Source: Plakobranchus ocellatus (Eukaryota > Mollusca > Gastropoda > Plakobranchidae). From it: 28,645 nucleotides of DNA. The notes below the pieces were generated by a model. It worked only from the letters and a program-made list of their open reading frames with translations. It was not told the DNA's origin and made no database searches. Of this stretch, positions 1-11,000 are shown in pieces; the first letter of the stretch is position 1; each line of letters starts with the position of its first letter. The DNA is taken from assembly GCA_019648995.1 (NCBI GenBank), contig BLXT01004995.1:2079628-2108272 (forward strand). Reading direction: 5' to 3'. A program made the translations under genes and the position numbers.

Positions 1-958
1 AAAGATTGCTTTTGAAATAGTTTTTCAAATGCTGTAAATCCAAATCCAATGGAACAACTTGACATCTTTCCCTTTATATTCTTGCAAATGAATATTTCAG
101 AAGACATTGATAATTATTGAATACATTTTTATCAATGTACTATAAATCCTGCATATTTTGAACTCCTGCTGATTTCATGAAAAGATTGTCTTGGTCATTA
201 TAAATGTCTAGCTAGCAGTAGATCTTTGGGCTTGTATCATTCAAATCAGCTGACATAATTCCCTTAATAAGTTTAGGCTGTATATGGGCAATTGCCAAAA
301 GATGGACCCCCAAATTGTGTCATATTTTTTACTGCATTTTGTAAAAAAAAAGAAAAACTCCAAGTACAAAAGGGGAAAGTCCAAATGAGTGTCAGTGAGG
401 TAACATTCATGGAGAGTTGGATAGCAGGAGTGGATCCATGTTAAAAAAAAATTGGTCTGTGTCTCCTCACTTGGTGGTGAATTAGCTTAATTTGTTGATG
501 GGTGACCACTCTTTTTGGTAATTTTGTCATCATAGTTATGTTCAAAACTTATTTGGTTAATTTAGACAGCAAGGTTGCATCCTAAACTGATTTTTTAAAT
601 GTAAAGCAGTGCTTTGTATGCCATAACACTCATAAAATCAAAATTTATACATTGATGAGTTCAACTTGTTCAAATAGGGCTTGTAGAAAATCTTTCGCAC
701 ATAACTATGATGACAGCCCATGTTTTGGCAAACCCTCATATATATGCAACTTGATATTGAAATGATACTCATGTGTGAAACAGCCTCTGAAACACCCCTC
801 CAAAATGAAGTTGAAGCAAAAAAAAATGAGCTGAAACTGAAATGTACAGAAAATGGTTTGCAAAATGACTCTCCGATAATCATCAACATCTTCAATCATT
901 TGAACTAGTGCCTGATTTGCACCAACTTAAATTTCCTCCACTGGATAGCTCTTAAAAG
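1..958. other. upstream non-coding sequence, no gene seen
   Basis: This AT-rich stretch shows no convincing exon on either strand. The short open frames near 640-900 have no recognisable domain and no splice context. An 11-base match to the C box of 5S rRNA genes (GATGGGTGACC, 497-507) is the only thing that stands out, and its surroundings do not match 5S rRNA. Confidence 0.5.
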
Positions 959-1140
959 TATTCATCATCAGCCTTTTTCACCCAAGATCTGAGTAAAGGA
1001 CTTTAACAAAAGCTCACCATCCGATCCAGTCTTGTCTCAAATGGGCCAATTTTGTCATTTGTCCAATTTGCTCTAAGTTCTCCAGATCCTTTCTCCATTT
1101 ATTTGTAGATCGTAAACCTCTTTTCCTGTTTAACTGTGGG
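959..1140 (-). mobile_element. decayed LINE ORF2 C-terminus
   Basis: Read on the minus strand, this stretch gives RGLRSTNKWRKDLENLEQ followed by LRQDWIGW, a stop and AFVKVLYS. This resembles the end of ORF2 in the LINEs often annotated as craniofacial development protein 2-like, with the pattern GRPxTTWR ... LAxDRxxWRxFVxAL. It ends in GCTGATGATGAAT, like the TGATGATG tail of the LINE at 6709-6988. It is interrupted by stops and is dead. The family call rests on pattern memory only. Confidence 0.4.
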
Positions 1141-1545
1141 TTACATCCTAAAGCTTGGGGAGAAATGTTAATCCCTGATTTTCTCACAGTAAGCCCAATT
1201 TATCACCATCATCTTTTCTTGATTTTGACCTGTACTCTTTGCTATGTTGTCTTTCGCATGGCTCCTGGTTTGTATCATTGTAAGGTGCTTTTTACTATTA
1301 CACCATGATTCCATTTTGATAGGATTTTGTGCGGCTGATCCTGAACTTGAAGTGATTTTTGTTGCAAATAGATAATTTTTTAAGATAACAGCCTGTAGAT
1401 TAGAGCTATGGCATCTTATTCTGTTCCTCTGTTAAAGGGGCTTAACCCAGCATGTTATGCCTTCATTTTGTCAGCAAGTTGGTGTGATTGCACAGTTTCT
1501 AACTGTATCAGGATTTTGGATGTTGAAGCCTCTCTTCAAGGAACT
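1141..1545. other. non-coding, no feature recognised
   Basis: No gene is recognised here. The plus-strand open frame starting at 1408 has no domain, lies largely antisense to the SINE-like head and the LINE relic to its right, and has no splice context. It is probably a chance frame. Confidence 0.4.
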
Positions 1546-1630
1546 TTTGGGTTTTGGGTTTACCTACCACCTTTTTTCTTTTCAAACAGTGGTGAATCTT
1601 TCAAATGCTCTAACCATTGTGCCAAGAGGA
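1546..1630 (-). repeat. possible tRNA-derived SINE head
   Basis: On the minus strand, TGGCACAATGGTTAGAGCA matches the A-box and D-loop layout of a tRNA gene. About 55 bases on, GGTAGGTAAACCC is a weak B-box. The spacing suits a Pol III SINE head. No SINE body or target-site duplication was identified, so it could be a single relic embedded in the neighbouring LINE debris. Confidence 0.35.
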
Positions 1631-1669
1631 AACTAATTACTTCTGAGGTAACTGTTCATTCTTTCTACC

Positions 1670-2530
1670 CCAAAACCACCTGGGACTTTTCAACAGTCTC
1701 AGTTAGTGCTTTAAGACCTTTGGTTCTTCTCTGACAATTGATGGAGAGTTTGCTCAGAAGATTGTAGACTGGTGTTCCATCAAAGCTCCTAGCGCTACCT
1801 CTATAGGCAATATCTCAATTTGTATCCATCTCTTTTTTAGCTCCTCATTCAAGTCTTTCTATTTTTCTATTTGTCTCTTCCATTCTACTCTCCTATGCTT
1901 CTGCAAGGTCAATCACGATAATTTCTCAAGTAATGCTTGAATGGAATACAATATTAGGCCTCATTCCTGTGTCTTGGACGACTTAAGGATATTTGGTCCA
2001 TTTGGGGAAGTCCGCTAAAAATTACCAATTGTCACACCCATCAAGGAAGCTCCTCTGCTGCGTATCCATGCTAAATGCACTTTCACATAAGGATTTGGGT
2101 CCAACTTATGGTGTGAATACCTGTACCCTTGCCTTCAGTTGGACAGTATGACTGTCTGCATCTCAAATTGCTGTAGCGAGTTCTTGTAACACTGTTGTGT
2201 TGCCATATCTACCTGCCCTTGCTTAAAGCTAATTTGCATGTCAAACTCAGAACGAGATTTGTAGTCTGTTTGCCTTGGCACAGTGGGCATGTAGGATCAT
2301 TTTTGATTCTCCAGCGCAGCAGCTTTGCATTTGAATCCGAAGGTCAGTAATCATATATCTCTTTTCTCTTTATCTTCTGTTTTTGCCTACCACTTTATTC
2401 CCTCTGATTCCAGTCCCTCCCTTCCAGTTTTGGTGAGAGCAGTCACCTATTTCATTTTCAGGCCTTCTTTTGCTAGTTTCATGGCCTCTTCAACTCTCCA
2501 TTTGCTGCCAGTTCTTAGCAGGGGATGAAT
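1670..2530 (-). mobile_element. decayed LINE C-terminus: zinc knuckle plus PD-(D/E)XK-like block
   Basis: The minus strand shows, in order but in shifting frames: NDPTCPLCQGKQT (about 2270-2305); LALSKGR then WQHNSV (about 2190-2240); RPNIVFHSSIT then EIIVIDL (about 1905-1962); KDLNEELKKRW then IEVALGAL (about 1775-1860); and ALTETVEKS (about 1690). This order matches the C-terminus of retroelement proteins with CPLC...HIL..C, GRYxWRHDxVL, RPDIVLWS, a VxELTVPWE strand, a KY.DL.EE helix and TAEKSS. The RPD...(E/D)LT part resembles the restriction-like endonuclease region of R2/NeSL-type LINEs. Several stops and frameshifts show that it is dead. The clade is uncertain. Confidence 0.5.
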
Positions 2531-3692
2531 GGACATGTAATATATACTGCACTTTTCTCCTTTTTGTCTTATTCTTTTCTAAAAGGTGTTCAACAGATAT
2601 TTTGTCTCAAACTGATGTTTGGTAGGTGTTTTGGTTTATCGTGTTTATGGCCACCTCTTTATGTCATTCAAAAGTATTGACATATTTCAGAATTTCTGAA
2701 TGGAGTTGGTTTTCCTCCAGTGCTTTATAGCTTTTTAGGTAGTTGATTTAATGACCCATTCTTGCCTTGAAAAGATAGTATGCTGTCCATATTTTTATCT
2801 TTAAATTTATCTTTAAAGTGATTGGTGAGTGATGGATGGTGATTGTAAGTGGGCAATATTTATTAACTGTTAATTAGATAGAAACAAACATCACAGTATA
2901 TCATCACAATTTATATGCATGGGTGCAACTTTGCTGGCTGTGGCCAGCATGTCAGCCAAACAAAATATCTCATTAGTCATTGTTGCCTGATAAAAATCTG
3001 GAGCAAGACAGATATTTTGAAAATTGCGCTTTGGATTTGCTTGAGAGTGAACAAAGAGAAACATGTTGGAAGTTTATTTTAACATAAAAAAGATTGTGAT
3101 TGATGTCCCTCATAGAATTAAAAAATAAATAGAAAAAAAAGGGCATTGTTCCAGCGATTGTTCAAGCATAAATAGTGTTAAAACAGTGTTAGAGCACTGT
3201 GTTAAAAATAATCAATCTGAAACATTGAAATACCTTGTAGAATGATTGTAAAAAGTTACTTAGGTTTGATGGTTTGCTATGTTTTGTTAAGACTAGAAAT
3301 ATAGCTTTTGGTACTCAAGACCTAATAAAACATCCCAATTCAGATTTCACTGACTAGATTTAATCTTTAGCCTTCTGTAGACTGTAGATTTAGATGCGAT
3401 TAACCCCAAGTGTTGGATTCGATCTAATTTAGATTTTATTCTACACTAATCTTTTAGGTATACAATTCTAAAATACGTGTAGTTTGCATTGATTTTGGGT
3501 TGTGTATATTGTTCTCACAGTAGAAGAAGGCTCTCTTACGGGTGAACAGAAAATTTAGATCACTTGTTGAAAGCCAATTAAACTTTCCTTGCTTGCGCTC
3601 ATATACATGCTTATGTTAAGTAGCATCTTAGGGAAAATTTTTTTTTATCTGTCCTGCAGTTGATTCTTAATTTTTTTTTTGTCCCCCCCCAG
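2531..3692. other. upstream non-coding, probably intron in the 5' UTR
   Basis: No coding signal was found. The stretch ends in a long T run, a C8 run (3683-3690) and AG at 3691-3692, which makes a good splice acceptor. The first coding exon may therefore be exon 2 of the transcript, with the promoter further upstream and perhaps outside the window. No clear core promoter is visible. Confidence 0.45.
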
Positions 3693-3720
3693 GTAACAGG
3701 CTTATATTTCTTAGACAGTC
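3693..3720 (+). other. 5' UTR segment of the ACSS gene
   Basis: This lies between the polypyrimidine acceptor ending at 3692 and the start codon. A second acceptor-like AG at 3713-3714, after TTATATTTCTT, would leave only six UTR bases. A TAG at 3712-3714 is in frame with the start codon, so the protein cannot extend upstream if the first acceptor is used. Confidence 0.5.
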
Positions 3721-4097
3721 ATGTCCCAAAACAACCATACCCTGAATGACAACAGTATGGAGGAACCACATCACAAACTTCACATCCATACTCATGATCC
3801 TGATTTGAAATTTGATCCACCTAAGAAAGTTGCAGAAGTAGCACATGTACAAAGCTTTACTGACTATGAAAAGATGTATGAACAATCCATTAAAGAACCA
3901 GAAATATTCTGGGGTGAAATAGCTGACCAGTTTTTTTGGGCATCACGGCCTACGGGTGCTTTCATGAGATACAACTTCGATGTTCGTAAGGGACCAATCT
4001 CCATTAAGTGGATGGAAGGAGCAAAAACAAATATTGCCTACAATGTTTTGGATAAAAACATTGAAAAAGGTCTTGGAGACAAAATTGCCTTCTTTTG
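3721..4097 (+). CDS. ACSS2: ACSS exon 1 (coding), residues 1-125 plus part of W126
   Basis: Starts at ATG 3721 (G at -3, in-frame TAG nine bases upstream). It encodes a variable His-rich leader, then the conserved cap: [54 protein letters not shown] and GDKIAFFW. The donor GTAAGTG begins at 4098. The tryptophan codon is split two bases to one (phase 2). Confidence 0.95.
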
Positions 4098-7000
4098 GTA
4101 AGTGTTTCAACTGTTTTAGAATCAATGTCCCCAACTATTTTTTCCAATTAGTTTTATCCTGCATAAAATGTGATATTCATATAAAAACAAAATGTAGAGA
4201 AAATACACATTTCCTGTTTTAGTATAAGGTAAATATTTTTAGTGTATGGGTAAGAAGTTTTGAAAGCATACAATTCAAGGTCTTTTTTATTCTTGTCTGG
4301 ATATAAATTATATTATTTTTTTAATTTTTCTCTCTCTTTTAAAGAATTATTTTACTATTAATAGAGAACTGTCTAACACATGTTTTTCTGCTTGAGAAAT
4401 ATCAAAGTCCGGGAAAATAATGCAATTTAGTCAGGTTTTACCTGGTTGATTAAAGGAGACTTTATTCTACAGCTACCTTTTTTATTTAACCTTTGATTTT
4501 TAAATTGTAAGTAAGGTAAGGCAGTTAAAAGAAGCTCACATCCTGAGATTGTGTAAAAAAAAAACCAAAAAAAAAAAAACCACATTCTGAGATAAAACCT
4601 GCAGCTCAGATTTTTGTCCATTTTATTTTTTTAATCAATCACACAATTCCAACTAGTATAGACTATTAATTTATTATAGTGTTTGAATAAATGGAATCAA
4701 GATTGTAACACATTCCTGTGAAACATTTTAGTTTGATTGCATAATAGAAATGCTGAGATCCTGTAGGACAGATATGTTTAAGCCAAGTAGACCTGCTATG
4801 TCTGTTGACCAGATCATTATATTTGCTTTAAAAAGATATGAGGCTAGCAATTACTTCAAAGACTTCTGTGAAAAATTTAGCAAAATGCAAATATGTGTGC
4901 CATTGTTTATGCCATTTTATATAGCAAAGTTCGTAAAGTCATAAAAATTAATGGTTTTAACAAAAGAAATGTCTATAGAGGCAAATATTTCATGCCACAT
5001 TTAAGAAATTACTTTGCTACGTTTCAATATTTTAATAAGGATGTTACTTCCAAACAGGGAAGGCAATTATCCGGGTGATGACAAAAAAATCACCTACAAA
5101 GAACTGTTTGAAGAAGTATGCAAGTTTTCCAATGTTCTAAAGCAACTAGGTGAGTTTTCTAATGACTGGCATATCAAACCTCTGAAGTACCTTCTTTATG
5201 GATAGGAACTTCATAGATTTGATGGTCCTGCCATCAATATGTTGTGAATATTTTTATAGTTTGAATGCACTTGAGGATTATTCAACAGATGATTTCTGTC
5301 GCCTAGGTCCTTGATTTTTCCTTCTATTGTAATTAGCAAGTAAAGAGCTTAATTTTTAGTTAATATCCAAGTCACAATCAGGCTATGCCCTTTCTGTTGC
5401 AAGTTTGAGCTTGTTGCCAACTTCCTGGCCCGACAGATCACTTTGTTATTTGTCCAGCTATTTAAAGCTCTTGTTTTCAAAATGTTTTGGCTGAAGATAG
5501 TTTTTTTTTTTTGCATTCTTTCTGCTACGGTTTGCCTATGCTCTGCCTTTCTTTGAAAGACTAGAGACCAGCATCAGTCATAGGGGCTTTTGATAAGACT
5601 TTGGCCATTTTTGCTTGAGTTTGACAGGAATGCTTTGGCTTAAAAGGCAATGAAAGCATGATATCACTTTGTAGACAATTTGTATGCACAACAACTAACC
5701 TAGACTATTAGTTTGGTCAAAGAAACTGCTGGAAATGGAATTTTAAGAATATTTTGAGACAACATATTATTCTTTTTATGGTCTACATCTTGACTTTAAG
5801 TTCTATACAGATTTATGCATCAGCAAATTTCTCATAGTGTGAAATAGCATTGTCTTGATAGAGAAAACTCCATATTTAAACCAACCAAAGCAAATTTAGT
5901 CATATGTCACATTTTGGATGTAGCAATTCATGAGCATGAGACATTTATACACTTAGTTTAAACTTTTATAGACTCAAGACCCTTATAAATCTCTATCTCA
6001 GTTCTGTCAATAGATATGAGAGGTTTAGGATTGAACTTTTCAAATTCATATATTTTTGGAGCAATAAAAAATTTTTGAAATGATAAGGTACCAAAGTATC
6101 AACAGCTACTTGCTCTGTTTGCCTGACATGTAATCTTGTTTTGGGAGGCCTAATTTGGTTGACTCTCATGACAATAGATGTGTGAGTATTTCAATAATCA
6201 ATCAAACTATTTGCTTTGAATTGGAAAGATGGTGCTCTTTTTTTTATCTTTTTATAGTTAGATTAGAGAATCTTTCATCTCAATTATATTTTGGAAAAAG
6301 CAGAAACTCAGCATAATTGCATTCAAGGTTTCCCCTGCAGTTGATGGCATATTGGTGAGCAGACTCGCATTTGAGTTGTGCAGGGGTTTTCTGCAAAAGG
6401 TTCAAACCTGCAGTTGGTATGGCTTAGAGATTAAATGAGCCTTAAATGGTCTACTACTGAATGGGGTGAGGTGTGACACAAACAGTAAGCCACTTGATTA
6501 CCGTGATCCCTTATCTAACAAATTCTGTCTGCACCTTCCTGTCAACCTACGCCAACTGGGCAGTTGGGATCTATTTGCTAGAAGTAGAGATGGCAAGGAA
6601 AGATAAAAGCAACCTTGCTTACTCTGTTCAACCCATCAAATTATTGTCCTGAGCATGGGTCTTGCGTTAATTTTTTTTTTTTTTTTTAAAACTGAATAGA
6701 CTACATAGAGGAAGCTCATACAACAAGACTACTCATAAGCAAAATCCGTAAACGTCAAGCAACCTTTTTCGGCCATGTTATGCGAAGAGAAAAGTTGGAG
6801 AATCTTGTAACAACAGGAATGTTGGAAGGAAAACGCAGTAGGGGAAAACAACGAGAAAAGCTCATTGAAGGCCTGACAGACTGGCTGAAGGCAGGGAAAT
6901 CGTTGGAAGCAATAGAAGCGACAAAGGACAGGAAAAAGTGGAGGACCATGATCGCCAACGCTGTAAAGCAAGGCACCTGATGATGATGAGACTACATAGC

Positions 7001-7194
7001 TCAAACAAGCATATATCTTTGTGCTCTAATTCTTATCCTTGTTTCCTCTTTCCTCTTGACTTTAATCTTCGGCTCACCTTTCTCTCTCACTCTTTGTCTT
7101 TCTCTCTTTCTTACTTGCCTCTTTCCTTTTTTTTCACTCATATACTCTCACTATTTGTCCTTCTGTATCTTTGATTATTTCTCTCTCTCTCTCT

Positions 7195-7241
<47 letters not shown>

Positions 7242-7950
7242 TTTCCTCTCCTTGAATGTCACTCCATGAGCTGCATCCATCATCTTCATTACATTTTACA
7301 TATTTTTATTTCCCACAATAATATTGTTGAAAAAAGAGGGCATGTAACCATGTTCAAAGTTACGCATTTAACCAAATACCTTTATCTCTTTTATGGGGTG
7401 TCGGTGGCACAGTGGATAGCAAACCTGCCTTGAGATCCACAGGGATGCTTCTTTTGCAGGTTCAAGCCCCATCACTGACACCCTGGCCTGATGGAGGGCC
7501 TGAAAGCCTGAGATCACCTTGTTGTGGACAGGCTATTTACAAAATCAAACCTTATCTGTTTTATCTCTTTTCTTCTTTCTCTTTTAATATGTTTTTGAAG
7601 TAAATAATGTTTTACCTTCGCATCAAATGTATGAACCTCTAAAAACAGTGCTTTACACGAGAAAGCATTTAAAAGGGTCATGAAGCTGTGAAGAAAACCC
7701 AAATAAAAAAATATACAAGTCTAAATATCCATAAATCTGTCTAAGCTCATGCATTGCTTTCTCTATATAACTCATACAGTCTTTTTCTTCTTTCTCACTC
7801 ATCACTGTGTAATGTGCCGCATATCTCGAGTACACTGTGGTATTGCCCTAGTGTATTGGCTACAAATTTGGTTTGATAAAAAATACACAGCTGTAAAATC
7901 AGTCCTGTGATTGATAAGCTGTCAGCAAAGATGGCTTTCCCTCTTTTTTC

Positions 7951-8012
<62 letters not shown>

Positions 8013-11000
8013 CTTTCAATTTTCCTTTGCCATACCTTTAATTTCCCAAGAGAATTGAGTTTTTCCTTTTCAGGGCTCTGAAAAAGAACCAACCCCCACA
8101 TTGGAAACTATGGATATCAGAATAGTTTATAGAGGTGTAGAAGGGGTGACAAATATCTTAATGTCACTAAATCAGGCGATTTTTTTTATTTGTTTCTTCT
8201 TCTGTATATTTTTTTTTAGCTGAAACAAAATTTTGAAACAGATTTTGGTTTTCAAAATGTTTGAGTATATTTGTTCTTTTTTTTTTTTTTGTCAACTTTT
8301 TCTTGCCAGACTGATATCAATTTTGATTTTGTTAACAGAACAGCAACACATGTATTCTTTATAAAGCATTTATGCAAATTCATGCAATCAGTCAATTGGC
8401 TGTCATAATAGTATTCATAATTTAAACTTAGTCTGATTGTTTAATATCTGTTAATTTATAATATTTTAGTTATGGCCTAATCTTTTTATATTTTTCATCT
8501 GCCAATCAAGCATGCAGATTAAAAGAAAGTGTAAATGATCATTAAAAAACATAACCTGTAAGACGTTGAGGCTTTTTTTTTTATTTTCCAACTTGCTTGA
8601 CTTAAATTCCTGGTGATTTTGTCCTTAAATAGGCATTATTATTAACAAATCTTTAAGAGAAATATGAGCATCTACAGAAAGAAATGGAACATGTATTTTG
8701 TCAAAGAGAACTCTATATTCTACTTTTGAAAATTGTGTAAACCTCTTACTGTATTCTCATTTTCTCTATCTTGTTATCAACATCACTGTCATCATGTGCT
8801 TTGCTTATAATTACTAGTTAACATGTCATTTCAGATATTATTTCTTGAAGATATCTTATTGTTTGTGCCTTTTTTTGCAGGTCTTTAGAAAGGGGATAGT
8901 GTGGCATGCACATGTTGATAATGATGGTTTTCATGTAGGGCCACTCAGATCAAGCCCCTTCAAAGCTTTCTTAAAAGTTAAAAAAAACCATAACATGATA
9001 ATAGCACTCTACTAACTCTATGTTTTCATCTTTTTGTAGGTGTTAAGAAAGGGGACCGTGTGGCCATGTATATGCCAATGATAGTAGAATTGGTGATTGC
9101 TATGCTGGCTTGTGCTCGCATTGGTGCTGTGCATTCTATTGTGGTAAGTGTTGGTGTTTTGGTCTTTTTTTTTTGTTTGTTTCAATTGTTTAAACCTCCT
9201 TTATATCAGTACAAATGACTTATTTCATCCTGCTTCCATTTATCAGTGTGAAATCTGGAAGCTGACAAAAACTTTTAAGGAAAACTAATCTGTGAAGTGA
9301 GGTGTTGGGGAATTTATCAAAAAGCAGCACAAGATCTCTTAAAAAAATGACAAATTTGAGAAATGCCTTGTGTCAAAAAAATATTCTTGGCTTTCAAGAA
9401 AGACAGAGCAGTAGGAATTCAGGTACTTATCTAGACTGCCACTGTACTAGTAGGCTAGATATGCCTTCACTATCAGATATAGTTGTCAAAGGGCAAGAGT
9501 GCAGCCAAGGAAAACTTTGATCAACAAATCAAATGACTTCGTCTTTCCATTAAAAAAAAAAAAATCGGTTCACAAATCTTTCAGACATGCAAAAGAGCAA
9601 TATTTGTTTCTTCTCTGATGATCAAAGTAGAGCCATAAAATGATAATTGCATAACAACTTGATTTTTTTCTTTTAAAGTGTTACAGGAGTTATTTCAAAA
9701 CATCATTGTTTGCCTTCTATGCAATGTCAGTATAATATGATCTGTAGTATCAAATATCTGTGACAAAAATGAAAGGAAGTCCTAGATAAAAACGTTTTGT
9801 ATTGTGCTGAATTAAACCTCCTATGCAAATAGGAAAGCTAAAGGCTTTTGCATCAGGTAGGAAGCATTGAAAAGTGAGATCTAATTTAAATAAGACTGTT
9901 GAAATATGGCAGTACAACAGAATGTTATACACCTGGGATTCTAATGTGGATTAAAAGACATCAGTTTGCGAAATATAAATTGAAATTGCTTTGAATACAT
10001 GTACTATACTCGTAACTCATAATACTCATAAGATAATAGTTGAAAGGTTTGAGAGGTATTTGATATTTTATAGTCTGTACACTCCAACGCACATTTCAAA
10101 AATGTATTCTACCTATGCCTATGTACAGCCATGGCATCTCTATATTTTATGTTTGTGCACTTTTATTAACATTACGACTCATGTTTTTATAAACACACAA
10201 GCATTATTTTATGTCTCCACACTCATTCAGCGAAACTCATTCATTTTTATGGGCTATTGTTTGCTATTGTGCCTTTGCTATCTGGGATGACTGGGTTAAA
10301 GGCTTGTTGAAATCATGATATGATCTTTCGGGACATTGATTTTTTTTTCTTTTTTTTAATGATGGTATGCGCACCTGGCCTGGGTGTTAGGGAACAGGTG
10401 TGAGTAGCAAGTTGGCTGTAATGTATTACCTTATCCCTGCAACGTTTTAAATATGACTTGGGATATTGATTTTTCATAATCTCTCTTGAATGAGATAAGG
10501 TGTTGCTGTGTAAAGGACGGGTGGAAAGGTCAGAGTTGAAGAAAAGAAAAATGGATATTTATGGACTTCCTTGAATGATTATTCTAATTGCATATGATTC
10601 AAAAGTTTGACCCAAAGTTTTTATTTTATTTTTATTGTTGTTGTGATTATTTAAAACAAAAACCAATCTAGACGGTTTTGAATAATAACATTCTGATTTT
10701 TGTGGCCTAAATTATAGTAAAATGATAGATATTGTAAAGATGTGTATTATATTGTCAGTTTGTCCTTATTAAACTGAAACAATTTCTTTTTGTTAAAGAC
10801 AATTTGCGTAAAACGATAGTATGCTTATCTCGTTTCTTTAATTCTACTTCTATGGGGGTGCTGGTGGCACAGTGATTAGGAAGCTTACCCTGAAATCTGT
10901 GGGGACCTTTATGTCACAAGTTAGGGCCTGCCATTGTCGCCTGGTCCAACCACTATTTTGGGTTCAAAAGGCATAACATTGCCTAGTTGTGGATGGATTA

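Larger units (their letters stand above)
5150..9039 (+). other. intron 2 (3.9 kb)
   Basis: GTGAGT to TTTGTAG. It contains SINE-like pieces (5398-5465, 6340-6425, 7393-7559), a short LINE insertion (6709-6988), two CT microsatellites and a decayed copy of exon 3 (8881-8928). The stretches 5466-6339, 6426-6697 and 8011-8870 are AT-rich with nothing else recognised. Confidence 0.9.

Noticed and set aside
1408..1734. 108-codon plus-strand frame as a gene
   Set aside because: No domain or splice context, and much of it overlaps minus-strand SINE-like and LINE relics.
4750..5205. Overlapping open frames in intron 1 joining exon 2
   Set aside because: The family alignment and the split tryptophan codon place the exon start at 5058; upstream residues match nothing.
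7056..7433. 125-codon frame rich in Ser, Leu and Phe
   Set aside because: It is a translation of the polypyrimidine microsatellite.
8074..8216. Open stretch after TTTTCCTTTTCAG that could be an extra exon in intron 2
   Set aside because: It has no family counterpart between exons 2 and 3, is open only in a phase that does not fit the phase-1 junction, ends in a low-complexity Phe-rich run, and has no clear donor.
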